Positions 8,347-16,999 of a stretch of DNA of 64,000 bases are shown piece after piece (the first letter of the stretch is position 1; every line of letters begins with the position of its first letter). Below the pieces are notes generated by a model. The model was not told where the DNA came from. It did no database searches and saw only the letters and a program-made list of their open reading frames with translations. Location of the stretch: positions 1 through 64,000 of the forward strand of contig CAZCEC010000001.1 of the NCBI GenBank assembly GCA_964497615.1, read 5' to 3'. Made by a program: the position numbers and the translations under genes. This DNA comes from CAZCEC01 sp964497615. Lineage in GTDB: Bacteria > Chloroflexota > Anaerolineae > Anaerolineales > UBA6663.

Positions 8347-8520
8347 CACTGTCGCCTTGAGCGCGAACGGGGCCCCTGCGGCCTCCTCCCGCCTCCGCGC
8401 GCGAAAGGCCTCGCCGACCCATCCAAGGGAACTCACTGTCGCCCTGCGCGCCAACGCCGCCCCTCCGGCCTCCCGCCCGCCCCGCGCGCGACAGGCCTTG
8501 CCCCTCACCCCTTCGCGCGC
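8347..8520. repeat. Imperfect 87-bp tandem duplication between two degV genes
   Basis: Two copies begin CACTGTCGCC at 8347 and 8434. They share the order CACTGTCGCC..GCGCG..AACG..CCCCT..CGGCCTCC..CCGCGCGCGA..AGGCCT..CC, with many substitutions. The second copy runs into the 3' end of the upstream degV gene (which ends at 8505). No promoter or terminator is evident. Confidence 0.7.
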
Positions 8521-9434
8521 CGCGCGCGCGGTTGGTCCTCGTCCCGCTGGCGCACGCTCACCGCCACTGGTCCCTCCGGCTCGCCCTCGCCCTCATACAC
8601 CGCCACGCCCATCGCGTTCGGCCCCACTATGGTTCCCAGCGTGGGGCTGTACGGCAGCACCGGCCACTCGCGCTCCGGAAACTCCATCGCCAGCCGCTCC
8701 AGCAGCAGCCGCGTGTCGTCGGTCGGCTCGGCCCCGCTCTGCAGGATCGCCAGATGCTCGATGTTGGAAAACTCCACCACGAATTCCACCAGCTTCTCAA
8801 TCGCCTGCTGCCGCGTGCGCACCTTCTCCATCGGCACAATGTCGCCATCCTCGAGCGTCAGGAACGGCTTGATGCCCAGCATGGCCCCCAGCATGGCCTG
8901 CGCCTTGCCGATCCGCTCCGCCTTGGCCAGGAACTCCATCGTCTCAATGAAGAACACCGCATACATGCGCGGGATCATGCCCCGCACAATGCGGACGATC
9001 TCATCCTGCGGCGCGCCGCGCTCGGCGGCCAGTGCCGCCGCCTCCACCAGCAGGCCCAGCCCAATCGAAGTCGTCAGCGAATCGATGATCTGGATCTTGC
9101 ACCGGCCCAGCACCTCGTCGGCGCCCGCCCGCGCGTTGCGGATGACGTTGCTCAGTTTGCTGGAGATGTGGATGGACAAGATATCTTCGTTGGCCCGGCA
9201 GATGCTCTCATACGCGGCGGCGAATTGCCGCGGGGTGGGGGCATGGGCCGTAGGGATGGGTCCGCCCGCCGCCACGCGCTCGAAAAAGCGCGGGTTGTCC
9301 AGGTCAATCCCATCCGTATAGCTTTGCGGTCCAAACTTGATGCTCAGCGGCACGACTGTGACGTTGTGCTCGGCGGGAAACGCGGGATCGAAAAAGTGTG
9401 CGGTGCTATCGGTAACAATGCGAACTTTGGGCAT
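8505..9434 (-). CDS. DegV family fatty-acid-binding protein (FakB-type), copy 1
   Basis: 309 aa with the N-terminal KVRIVTDSTAHF (TDSTA signature), VVPLSIKFGPQSYTDGID, and the conserved ISSKLSNVIRNA loop that corresponds to the fatty-acid-binding SSxLSGT motif. It lies directly downstream of fakA with an 11-bp gap. Differences from the second copy (different binding loop, longer C-terminus rich in Glu and Arg) suggest the pair binds different acyl chains, as FakB1 and FakB2 do in Staphylococcus. That last point is inference. Confidence 0.92.
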   Translation of the reverse strand: MPKVRIVTDSTAHFFDPAFPAEHNVTVVPLSIKFGPQSYTDGIDLDNPRFFERVAAGGPIPTAHAPTPRQFAAAYESICRANEDILSIHISSKLSNVIRNARAGADEVLGRCKIQIIDSLTTSIGLGLLVEAAALAAERGAPQDEIVRIVRGMIPRMYAVFFIETMEFLAKAERIGKAQAMLGAMLGIKPFLTLEDGDIVPMEKVRTRQQAIEKLVEFVVEFSNIEHLAILQSGAEPTDDTRLLLERLAMEFPEREWPVLPYSPTLGTIVGPNAMGVAVYEGEGEPEGPVAVSVRQRDEDQPRARRAKG

Positions 9435-9445
9435 GGTGTGGGCAA

Positions 9446-11152
9446 TTACTCAAGGGAGAATATGAAGTGGTAGTACGGCTGGCCGCCGGCATGAACCTGT
9501 ACTTCCAACGCGGGGTGGGCGGCGCTCACCTGCGCGGCGATGGCCTCGGCGTCCTTCGGGCTGACGTCGGCCCCGTGGTACAACGTGACGATCTCGTGTT
9601 GATCGGCCTTCATCTGATCCAGCAGCCTCAGCAGGGCCTCCGGCAAAGTCTCGGCCGCCACCTTCAGGACCGTGTTGTGCAGGCCGATGAATTGTCCTTC
9701 CTTGACGGCCACGCCGGCCACCTCCACGTCGCGGCTGGCGGTCGTCACCTCGCCGGTCTCCACCGCGGCAATGGCGCTTTGCATGCTGGCATGGACCGCC
9801 TCCAGGTCGCCGTCCGGCAGCAGTTGCAGCAGCGCCGCAATGCCCTGCGGGACGGTGCGGGTCGGCACTACCCGCACCTGCTTGACCGACAATTCCGCCG
9901 CCTGGATGGCGGCCGGCACGATATTCCTGTTGTTGGGCAGGACGATGATCCGGTCCGTCGGCAGATTGCCAATCGCGTCCAGGATATCCTGGGTAGACGG
10001 GTTCATGGTCTGGCCGCCGCCGACGATGGCGGCCGCGCCCATCGATCCCAGGATGCGCGACAGCCCCACGCCCGGCGACACGGCGATCACACCAATCTGG
10101 CCCGGCGCGCAGGCTTGCAGTGGCACATCGTCCGCACCCCCGGCCGCGGGCGCGCCCTCCAACTGGTCCAGCAGGTTTTCCATGTGGACCTTCACCACCG
10201 TGCCCAGTTCTTCAACCAGCTCGATCGGCGCGTGGCGCTTGACCTTGAGCAGGTGAACGTGCACCCGGTACAGCCCGTCGCCTTCGCCCACCTGGATCGA
10301 GGTGCCCATCTCCGACAGCCGCTCGTACAGCGTCGGCAAATGCAGCATCCCGCGCGGCCGGAAGTCCACGATCACTTCCCATTCCTGGCCCGGCTCCGCC
10401 GCGTCCATGGCAGCGCCCACGGCGCTCAGGTCCAGGGCCACCACCTCCGCCGCTTGCGAGGCATCCAGCGGTTCGCCGCGCACGTAACGCAGCATCCCCT
10501 CCAGCAGGGTCGCCAGCCCCTTGCCGCCCGAGTCCACCACCCCCGCCTGCTTCAGCAGGGGCATCAGGTCGGGTGTGCGCGCCACCGAGGCATAGGCGGC
10601 GGTAACCATTGCGTCCAGCACGGCGCGCAAATCGTGGCCCGTTTCGGGGTCGGCCGCCGCATACTCGGCCGCCGCAGCGGTGTCCTTGATGACGGTCAGG
10701 ATCGTGCCTTCGACCGGCTTCACCACGCCGCGATAGGCCGTGTCGCTGGCCTCGCGCATGGCATACACCAGGCTCCGCGTGTCGAACTTGTCCAGGTTGT
10801 CCAGTCCGCGCGCGAAACCGCGCCAGATTTGGGACAAGATGACCCCGCTATTGCCGCGCGCCCCCATCAGCGCGCCGTGCGAGATGGCCTGGGCCACCTT
10901 GCTGGCGCTTGCCTCCGACTGGCTCTCAATCTCGCGGAAGGCCGCCTGCATGGTCAGCAGCATGTTCGTGCCCGTGTCGCCGTCCGGCACCGGAAAGACG
11001 TTCAGGGCGTTAATGGCCTTGTGGTTGGCGTCCAGCCAGGTGAGGCCGGCGCGGGTGAGGTGCTTCACTCCCAGGCCGTCGCAGTGCCGCAGTTCGGGCG
11101 CCAGGCGGATTTGGCGGGCGGCGCGCAGGGTGTCGGTTTCGCTCAGGGTCAT
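9446..11152 (-). CDS. fakA: Fatty-acid kinase subunit FakA (DAK2/YloV family)
   Basis: 568 aa. The N-terminal DAK2 (DhaL) ATP-binding domain carries NVFPVPDGDTGTNM at residues 51-64 (Asp residues that bind Mg-ATP) and GARGNSGVILSQ at 97-108. The middle and C-terminal domains match the DegV-binding part of FakA. It phosphorylates fatty acids presented by DegV/FakB proteins, giving acyl-phosphate for phospholipid synthesis. It starts 9 bp after the asp23 stop and is followed by degV, so asp23-fakA-degV is one operon. Confidence 0.93.
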   Translation of the reverse strand: MTLSETDTLRAARQIRLAPELRHCDGLGVKHLTRAGLTWLDANHKAINALNVFPVPDGDTGTNMLLTMQAAFREIESQSEASASKVAQAISHGALMGARGNSGVILSQIWRGFARGLDNLDKFDTRSLVYAMREASDTAYRGVVKPVEGTILTVIKDTAAAAEYAAADPETGHDLRAVLDAMVTAAYASVARTPDLMPLLKQAGVVDSGGKGLATLLEGMLRYVRGEPLDASQAAEVVALDLSAVGAAMDAAEPGQEWEVIVDFRPRGMLHLPTLYERLSEMGTSIQVGEGDGLYRVHVHLLKVKRHAPIELVEELGTVVKVHMENLLDQLEGAPAAGGADDVPLQACAPGQIGVIAVSPGVGLSRILGSMGAAAIVGGGQTMNPSTQDILDAIGNLPTDRIIVLPNNRNIVPAAIQAAELSVKQVRVVPTRTVPQGIAALLQLLPDGDLEAVHASMQSAIAAVETGEVTTASRDVEVAGVAVKEGQFIGLHNTVLKVAAETLPEALLRLLDQMKADQHEIVTLYHGADVSPKDAEAIAAQVSAAHPALEVQVHAGGQPYYHFIFSLE

Positions 11153-11161
11153 GGCCGGGGC

Positions 11162-11521
11162 TCAGGCATCCGTATTGCTCACGCGCAGCCCCTGGACGTG
11201 GATATTGATGTCGCCCACCGGCGAGCCCAGGGCCTTCTCCACCTGGAACCGGACCGCGTTGGATACGCTGCTGGCGACGGACGAAACGCGCGTGCCGTAC
11301 TCCACCACCACGTACACGTCGATGGAAATGCTGCCGTCGTTGACGTGGACCTCGACGCCGTGGCGCGGATCGCGGGTGAGCATGTTGGTCAGCCCGTCCA
11401 CCACGTTTTTGGCCGCCATGCCCACCACGCCGTACGAGCGCAACACCGCCTGGCTGGCGATGGTGGCGATGGCGGTGGGCGAAATCTCGATATTGCCCAG
11501 TGGATTACTTTCTTCGGACAT
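11162..11521 (-). CDS. Asp23/Gls24 family envelope stress protein
   Basis: About 119 aa. It starts MSEESNPLGNIEISPTAIA; the ATG at 11521 is preferred over an in-frame start at 11575 because homology begins at NIEIS. The Asp23 pattern is visible: IATIASQAVLRSYGVVGMA, then VEVHVNDGSISIDVYVVVEYG, then VEKALGSPVGDINIHVQGLRV. Proteins of this family are small alpha/beta and often lie just before fakA/yloV, as here. The exact role is unknown; envelope homeostasis is suggested from Gram-positive members. Confidence 0.9.
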   Translation of the reverse strand: MSEESNPLGNIEISPTAIATIASQAVLRSYGVVGMAAKNVVDGLTNMLTRDPRHGVEVHVNDGSISIDVYVVVEYGTRVSSVASSVSNAVRFQVEKALGSPVGDINIHVQGLRVSNTDA

Positions 11522-11532
11522 GTGGCTCCCGG

Positions 11533-11561
11533 TTGATGGAATCTGCCGTTTATGGTACCAT
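11533..11561 (+). promoter_or_regulatory. Probable rpmB promoter
   Basis: -35 TTGATG (11533-11538), 17-bp spacer, -10 TACCAT (11556-11561), each matching consensus at four of six bases. It lies between the divergent asp23 and rpmB starts. The -10 region is inside the palindrome ATGGTACCAT, which could also serve the asp23 direction. Confidence 0.5.
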
Positions 11562-11590
11562 GCCGCCGCGTTCAATACTGGTCGTCAACT

Positions 11591-11613
11591 GGCGAACCAC
11601 TTAGTGGTTCGCC
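11591..11613 (+). promoter_or_regulatory. Perfect hairpin in the rpmB 5' leader
   Basis: GGCGAACCACT and AGTGGTTCGCC are perfectly complementary 11-nt arms separated by one T. The element lies about 25 nt downstream of the predicted transcription start and 40 nt before the rpmB start codon. It has no T-run, so it is not a standard terminator. It could be an operator for a DNA-binding protein or an RNA structure used in ribosomal-protein control. Confidence 0.6.
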
Positions 11614-11652
11614 GTTTAGTGTCTCGAACTCTGCAAAGCAAAGGAAACTACC

Positions 11653-11844
11653 ATGGCTAAGTGTGCATCCTGCGGCAAAGTGCCCGTGGTGGGGCGGAAC
11701 GTCTCGCACGCCAAGAACCGCACCCCGCGCTTCTTTCGCCCGAACCTGCAAAAAGTCTCCGTGTACGATCCCACGACCGGCAAGACCTCTCAAAAGACGC
11801 TTTGCGCCAAGTGCGTCAAGACCCTGGCCAAGATCCCTAAGTAA
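11653..11844 (+). CDS. rpmB: Ribosomal protein L28
   Basis: 63 aa, starting MAKCASCGKVPVVGRNVSHA, with the L28 pattern NRTPRFFRPNLQKV and a second CxxC (CAKC). Together with the N-terminal CASC these give a zinc-binding four-Cys form. The N-terminus matches the family, and AAAGGA lies 8 nt before the ATG. It is divergent from the asp23-fakA operon, an arrangement seen in several bacterial phyla. Confidence 0.96.
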   Translation: MAKCASCGKVPVVGRNVSHAKNRTPRFFRPNLQKVSVYDPTTGKTSQKTLCAKCVKTLAKIPK

Positions 11845-11853
11845 ACATGTAAG

Positions 11854-11890
11854 CTGGGGCATGGAGACAGTCGATCGCTCCATGCCCCAG
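11854..11890. terminator. Bidirectional terminator between rpmB and rpe
   Basis: Perfect 13-bp stem CTGGGGCATGGAG / CTCCATGCCCCAG with an 11-nt loop, flanked by AAG on one side and GCTTT on the other. It sits exactly between two convergent genes. Confidence 0.85.
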
Positions 11891-11893
11891 GCT

Positions 11894-12544
11894 TTAGTTC
11901 TCCAGGCTGCCCCGCAGCGCCCGCACCGCCTCGCTCACCCCCAATTGGCTCCTGAAAACCGCGCTGGCAGCGACGAAGACAGTCGCCCCGGCGGCCGCGG
12001 CTTGCGGCGCAGTCGCCGTGTCAATCCCCCCATCCACCTCAATCTCAATCGCCCGGCCTCGCGCCAGTGCCGCCAGTTGCCGCACCTTCGGCAGCACCCC
12101 CGGAATAAAAACCTGGCCCGAAAAGCCGGGATTTACCGTCATCGCCAGGATCAAGTCCACCTCGTCCAGCACCTCGCTCACCGCGCTGGCCGGGGTGCCG
12201 GGGTTGAGCGCCACGCCCGCCCCCTTGCCCAATTCCCGGATTTGCTGGAGCGTCCGGTGCAGGTGCGGACAGGCCTCCACATGCACGGTCAGTCGGTCGG
12301 CCCCAGCGGCGGCGAACGCGCCGAGGTAACGCTCAGGCGCTTCAATCATCAGATGAACGTCCAGGGGCAACTGCGTAGCCCGGCGGGCCGCCTCCACGAT
12401 GACTGGACCCATGGTGAGGTTGGGTACAAAGTGCCCATCCATCACGTCAATATGGATCCAGTCGGCCCCTCCAGCCTCACATAACGCAATCTCCTCCCCC
12501 AGCCGGGTGAAGTCGGCCGACAGGATGGACGGGGCGATTTTCAT
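11894..12544 (-). CDS. rpe: Ribulose-phosphate 3-epimerase
   Basis: Interconverts ribulose-5-phosphate and xylulose-5-phosphate in the pentose phosphate pathway. It starts MKIAPSILSADF (ATG 12544; an upstream in-frame codon at 12613 adds a non-homologous leader). The metal-binding and catalytic residues are in HIDVMDGHFVPNLTMGP, DVHLMIE and MTVNPGFSGQVF, and the phosphate site is in EIEVDGGI. About 216 aa, the normal length. Confidence 0.95.
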   Translation of the reverse strand: MKIAPSILSADFTRLGEEIALCEAGGADWIHIDVMDGHFVPNLTMGPVIVEAARRATQLPLDVHLMIEAPERYLGAFAAAGADRLTVHVEACPHLHRTLQQIRELGKGAGVALNPGTPASAVSEVLDEVDLILAMTVNPGFSGQVFIPGVLPKVRQLAALARGRAIEIEVDGGIDTATAPQAAAAGATVFVAASAVFRSQLGVSEAVRALRGSLEN

Positions 12545-12656
12545 GGCGGGGGGAATGATACCTGACGGAAGGGGGAAAATCAAGGGAATCTCGCATTTCA
12601 CTTGATATCCCACGGCCAGGCTGGTCGGTCGCGAGCCTGCCTCGCGGCTTCCAGTA

Positions 12657-12686
12657 ACGGTCGTCGGTCGTCGGTCGTCCGTCGGC
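12657..12686. repeat. GGTCGTC microsatellite
   Basis: Short runs of CGGTCGT repeat at 7 bp between rpe and the S9 peptidase gene. A similar TTCGTC run occurs at about 19399-19427. Confidence 0.6.
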
Positions 12687-12687
12687 G

Positions 12688-14526
12688 CTATCGCGCCAGG
12701 TGCCGATCCAGGAACGCCGCCACTCGCGGGTACGCATCCAGCTTGTTGGCCAGCTTGACCAGGCCGTGCCCCTCGTCGTCATAGATGCGGAACTCGACCG
12801 GCACGCCGCGCGCCTCCAATGCGTCCACCATCTGCTGCGTCTCGCCCAGCGGCACCCGCGGGTCGTTGCGCCCGTGGATAATGAACAGCGGCGCGCGGAT
12901 GCGGTCCACCATGTGGATCGGGGAAAGAGTCTCCAACAGCGCCCGGTCGCGTTCCAGGCTGCCGTATTCCGCCTCGCGCACGGCCCGCCGATATGCGCCC
13001 GTGTTCTCCAAGAACGTCACAAAGTTGGCGATGCCCACAACGTCCACCCCTGCCGCCCACAGTTCGGGGTAGCGGGTGAGGGCCGCCAGCACCATAAACC
13101 CGCCATAGCTGCCGCCATACACGGCAATCCGGTCACTGGCCACATCCGGCTGCTGGCCCAGCCAGTGCACGGCGTGCGCCAGGTCGGCCACCGAGTCCAG
13201 CCGCCGCTCGACGTTGTCCAGGTTGAGGTAGTGCTTGCCATAACCAGCCGACCCGCGCACGTTCGGGGCCAGCACGTGGTAGCCCCGGTGAACGAAGTAT
13301 TGGAACAGCGGGAACAACATGGCCTGCGTTTGCCCCTCCGGTCCTCCGTGGACGTATACGATCACCGGGCGGCCGCCTGCCTCTCCATTGGCCTTGGCCC
13401 GGTAGAACCACGCCGGTATCGAGAGCCCGTCAAACGTCGGGTAGTGGATGAGTTCGGGCTCTGCCAGGGACTGCAACGGCACACCGGCGTGGCTGCTGCG
13501 GGTCACGGGTCGGGCGAGATTGGCGTCCAGGTCCCACGTCCAAATGTCGGCCGTGCGGGTGGGCGTGGTGTACGCGAACGCCAGCCGGTGCGTCGCGCCC
13601 GGACCCATTGCCAGCGCCGCGCCGCCCATGTCGCTCGGCGCGGGATACACAACGCCCGTAGGCAGCAGGGCCGTTATCGTTTCGCCCGTCGCCAGCCGCC
13701 GCGCGCGCAGGACGTGCGCGCCGTCGCGGTTCTCACACCAGGCCAGCCAGGCGCCGTCCGGCGAGAGCGCTGCTTCCTCCACCTCCGCGTCGGGCGCCTC
13801 GACCGTGGACATTTGCAGGGTCGCCAGGTCCAGCCGCATCAGCGCCAGCAGGTCGCGGTCCAGGTCACAGGCCAGGTACAGAGAGCGTCCATCCGCGCTG
13901 TAGACCGGATTCAGACAACGCGCCTCGCCGGTGTGGGGAGTCAGGTGGCGCAGTTCACCCGCCGCGCCTGCCTCAGCCGGCAGGGTCAATTCGTACAGGT
14001 CCGTGTCCATCGAACCGCGCATGTGGTTGACTAGCAAGCGCCGGCCGTCCGGCGACCACGTCGCGGGCCAAAAGAAGCCCAGCGCCTCGTTCTGCCAGAT
14101 CAGCCGCTCCTCGCCGCTGTCCGCGTCCAGCCAGTAAAGATCGTACCGGGCCCGGTCGCGCCGGTTGGCGGCGTAGGCCACGGCGCGCCCATCGGGTGAC
14201 CAGGCGCCGAAGATATGCATGGCCCCGTCGTCCGTCGTCAGGCGGCGCTCTCCCGAACCATCGGCGTTCACCAGGAAGAGCTGCGCGTTCTCATTGCCCC
14301 CGATGTCCCGCGCGAAGACCAGCTTCTCGCCCGCTGGTGACCATGCCACATTCAGCACGCGGTTATCGGCAAAGGTGACCGGGTCCGGCCATCCGCCCTC
14401 GGCCTCCATTACCCACACCTGCGGCACGCCGGTGATCGTCGCGATGAAGGCCACGCGCCGCCCGTCGGGTGAGAACGTCGGGGCGTAGGCGGCGCGGATG
14501 TTGAAGAATCGCTCGATGCTGATCAT
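12688..14526 (-). CDS. S9 family serine peptidase (prolyl oligopeptidase / acylaminoacyl-peptidase type)
   Basis: 612 aa. The N-terminal two-thirds is a WD40-like beta-propeller with repeated SPDGRRVAF / WSPDGR motifs. The C-terminal alpha/beta-hydrolase carries the nucleophile motif GGSYGG (Ser473), Asp555 in HGRNDP, and His587 in DDEGHG, a complete triad. There is no signal peptide, so it is probably cytoplasmic and trims short or N-acylated peptides. Its ATG abuts the TAA of the lipoprotein gene (TAAATG), so it is the third gene of an operon with the two upstream envelope proteins. Confidence 0.93.
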   Translation of the reverse strand: MISIERFFNIRAAYAPTFSPDGRRVAFIATITGVPQVWVMEAEGGWPDPVTFADNRVLNVAWSPAGEKLVFARDIGGNENAQLFLVNADGSGERRLTTDDGAMHIFGAWSPDGRAVAYAANRRDRARYDLYWLDADSGEERLIWQNEALGFFWPATWSPDGRRLLVNHMRGSMDTDLYELTLPAEAGAAGELRHLTPHTGEARCLNPVYSADGRSLYLACDLDRDLLALMRLDLATLQMSTVEAPDAEVEEAALSPDGAWLAWCENRDGAHVLRARRLATGETITALLPTGVVYPAPSDMGGAALAMGPGATHRLAFAYTTPTRTADIWTWDLDANLARPVTRSSHAGVPLQSLAEPELIHYPTFDGLSIPAWFYRAKANGEAGGRPVIVYVHGGPEGQTQAMLFPLFQYFVHRGYHVLAPNVRGSAGYGKHYLNLDNVERRLDSVADLAHAVHWLGQQPDVASDRIAVYGGSYGGFMVLAALTRYPELWAAGVDVVGIANFVTFLENTGAYRRAVREAEYGSLERDRALLETLSPIHMVDRIRAPLFIIHGRNDPRVPLGETQQMVDALEARGVPVEFRIYDDEGHGLVKLANKLDAYPRVAAFLDRHLAR

Positions 14527-16992
14527 TTATCGTCCTTGCAGCAGCGGCCACCACGCCGACAGCACCGTCTCGGCTGGCTTGCCGCGCACCGAGACCGATT
14601 TGTCGCGCAGGGTGGCTTGTGGATGATAGCCAAAGCTGAACAGGCCGCCGATCCACGGCCGGTCATTGATGGCGAGCAGCAGCGCCGTGTAGGCATCGGC
14701 CTGCTCCTGAAGATCGAGGCCATAGGCGCTCACGTCCAGCGCCGACGGGGTGAAGGCCTCAAACGAGTAACACTGACCGTCCGGTTGCCGCAGACACTGC
14801 GTGGCGGCGCCGTCAACCGCCAGGTAGGCGGCGCTCAGCACGATGGGCCGGTTGAAGCGCTGTTGCAGCGGCAGCACGTGGCTGTCCAGCAGGACGCTGG
14901 AGTTGACGGCCATGTCGGGCACCGAGGCCGTGCTGCTGTTAGCCAGCGGCGCCCACCACCACAGCCGGATCACATCCACCGTATCCAGGAACGGCGGCGG
15001 GCTGGGCCACACCGCGTCGCCCATCAGCAATTCAAAACCCAGCGTCCCGCCAAAGGCGCCGCGCACTCGCCCAATCAGGCTCCGCCAGCGTGCCTCGGCA
15101 TCGGGCGGGGCCTCCGGCTCGCCGGGAAAGGCCGGGCGCAGCTTGAAGTCGCCGATGATGAGCATTTCCGCCCCGGACTGCCGCGCCAGCTCAGCTTGCG
15201 ATAGCATGTGGCGCTCAAAACTAGCGAACCAGCTATCCCAGAATGCAGCGCTAAAGCTCGCGCCGGTCCAATAGTCGCAGGCCCCATACGGCGTGTAGTG
15301 ACAGGTCACCGGGTGCAGGGCCACGCGCAGCCCGGCCGCATGCGCCAGGCCCGTGATTTCATTCCAGGCCACCGGCAGCGGGGCCAACCCAAGTTGGTCG
15401 CCGAATGCGGGCGCCCCAGCAGCGCCTGCCTGCGCCCCAGCCAGCCGGGCAAAGCTCACCCAGCCCGCGCCCGATCGGTGCATCGCCTCCAGCGTCTGCG
15501 CCAGGACGGGTGTGGACGCGGGTTCCCACTCGTCGCTCAGATCAAAGCCGCTCTCAAACGGGGCATGAGTGTTCACTGCTGGCAGCGTCCCAGAGCCGCC
15601 CGGCAGCGGGCTCAGCCACTGCCAGCCGGCAACGCTGTCGCGCAGGTTTTGGCCAAAGAGCGCCGGGGTGAAGAAGCGCCCAGCCGCCGTCGGACCGGCA
15701 GTCGAGGCGTCGTCAGCCTCCCCGCACGCGAAGTTCCGGCAGTAGCGGTAATACACGCTGCCCGAGAAGCCCACCGGGTTGTAAAGCACGAAGCGCCAGT
15801 CGTTTGGGCCTCGCCGCCACATGGGCAGCGGCGCCTGCCACGCGCCGCCCGGCCGGAATTGAATGGCAACTGAGTCCGTGCCGGGGGTATCGGCTGGCGT
15901 CAGCGCCTCGAAGGTGATTGTGGCCGCATTCGGCGCGCGCCAGGCGGTGATGGTGTCGTCAATGAGCGCATCCCCATTGGGGACCACAAGCTGCCGCAGC
16001 CGCTGGCCCCCGCTGCCGTCCAGTTCCCCGTTCCACACACCGTCGCCCAGCGTGTACTTGTAGCGCAGTACCGTTCCGGCATAGAGCAGCACGCGCACGG
16101 TCCAGCGGCCATCGGCCAGCGGGGTCAGCGTCGGCGCGCGCGCCCCGGTGATTGATGAGCCATTGGCGGCGGGCAGGAAGTCGTCGCCCAACTGCCACGC
16201 ATCCCCCACCATGCGCAGCACGGCGCTGGGGTCGGCCGCGGCATTGCCGGCGGGCGGGCTGACGAGAAAGGTCAGGTGGACGGCGTTGGGGTCAGCGCTG
16301 ACAAGATCAACCGTCGCCGCCTGGTTGGCCCGAATCGTGGCGGTTTGCTGGACCGGCCTGAGCGAGCCGTCCGGCGCGATAGCGGCCACCCGCTGCTGGC
16401 CGGTGGGCAGCCCATACAGAAAGAATGTGCCATCGCGGTCCGTGATGGCCGTCTGCCCGCCCGCTGCGACAATGACGCCCATCACGCCCGCGGTCGTATT
16501 GGCGTTCCACACGCGCCCCTCCAGCGCGCCCGTCTCGCCCGCGTACACGGTGTCGTCCCACGCCGCAACCGTATCCTCAACCGTAGCATTCTCGCTGCCT
16601 GCGACAAAAAGCCGGAAGGGCACGGCGTGGCCGGTGGGAGTCGTTTCAGCCACAAGGCTAGGCAAGGGTCGAATGTACTTGTACCGCAGCACCGCTCCGG
16701 CCGTGGCCTGCACGCCGCCCGTCCACAGGTTGTTGCCGGCGTTCGTGAGGATGATGGTTGAGCGCGTGCCGCCAATGGGGTCGAGCAGGGCCACGGCTGG
16801 CGCCGACCCGGCCGGCGTGTTGGCCGGGACCGTCACGCTGAACGTAATCAGGCTGGCCGGAATGGGGGTTGGCGGCGGACCAGCCGTCGCGCCTGGCGTG
16901 GGCGTATCGAAGACCAGGCGCGGCAGCGGAAACGGAAAGGTGCAGCCGCTGGCAAGCAACAAGATGGCTAGAACAGCCGCGCGTCGGCCCAT
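14527..16992 (-). CDS. Lipoprotein with starch-binding-like modules and a TIM-barrel-like domain
   Basis: 821 aa. The signal peptide ends in the lipobox LASGC (Cys about residue 16), so it is probably lipid-anchored on the outside of the membrane. Three beta-sandwich segments each contain the CBM20-like pattern W..VRYKYTLGDGVWNGE / VLRYKYIRPL with VEDTVAAW or IDDTITAW, and a carboxypeptidase-like insert (GALEGRVWNANTT..TDRDGTFFLYGLPTG) lies between them. The C-terminal ~350 residues (SGFDLSDEWEPASTPVLAQTL..WVSFARLA..GLRVALHPV..LIIGDFK..FGGTLGFELLMGDAVW) resemble a glycoside-hydrolase TIM barrel of the GH113-like type. Substrate unknown; a glycan-active or glycan-binding surface protein is inferred. 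Confidence 0.7.
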   Translation of the reverse strand: MGRRAAVLAILLLASGCTFPFPLPRLVFDTPTPGATAGPPPTPIPASLITFSVTVPANTPAGSAPAVALLDPIGGTRSTIILTNAGNNLWTGGVQATAGAVLRYKYIRPLPSLVAETTPTGHAVPFRLFVAGSENATVEDTVAAWDDTVYAGETGALEGRVWNANTTAGVMGVIVAAGGQTAITDRDGTFFLYGLPTGQQRVAAIAPDGSLRPVQQTATIRANQAATVDLVSADPNAVHLTFLVSPPAGNAAADPSAVLRMVGDAWQLGDDFLPAANGSSITGARAPTLTPLADGRWTVRVLLYAGTVLRYKYTLGDGVWNGELDGSGGQRLRQLVVPNGDALIDDTITAWRAPNAATITFEALTPADTPGTDSVAIQFRPGGAWQAPLPMWRRGPNDWRFVLYNPVGFSGSVYYRYCRNFACGEADDASTAGPTAAGRFFTPALFGQNLRDSVAGWQWLSPLPGGSGTLPAVNTHAPFESGFDLSDEWEPASTPVLAQTLEAMHRSGAGWVSFARLAGAQAGAAGAPAFGDQLGLAPLPVAWNEITGLAHAAGLRVALHPVTCHYTPYGACDYWTGASFSAAFWDSWFASFERHMLSQAELARQSGAEMLIIGDFKLRPAFPGEPEAPPDAEARWRSLIGRVRGAFGGTLGFELLMGDAVWPSPPPFLDTVDVIRLWWWAPLANSSTASVPDMAVNSSVLLDSHVLPLQQRFNRPIVLSAAYLAVDGAATQCLRQPDGQCYSFEAFTPSALDVSAYGLDLQEQADAYTALLLAINDRPWIGGLFSFGYHPQATLRDKSVSVRGKPAETVLSAWWPLLQGR

Positions 16993-16999
16993 GAGGCGA

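Noticed and set aside
9467..11536. A 689-codon open frame on the plus strand opposite fakA and asp23
   Set aside because: Antisense to well-conserved genes. The protein is rich in His, Arg, Gln and Gly as expected for the complement of GC-rich codons. Similar antisense frames at 2725-3855, 7133-8311, 12700-14034 and 60093-61778 are rejected for the same reason.
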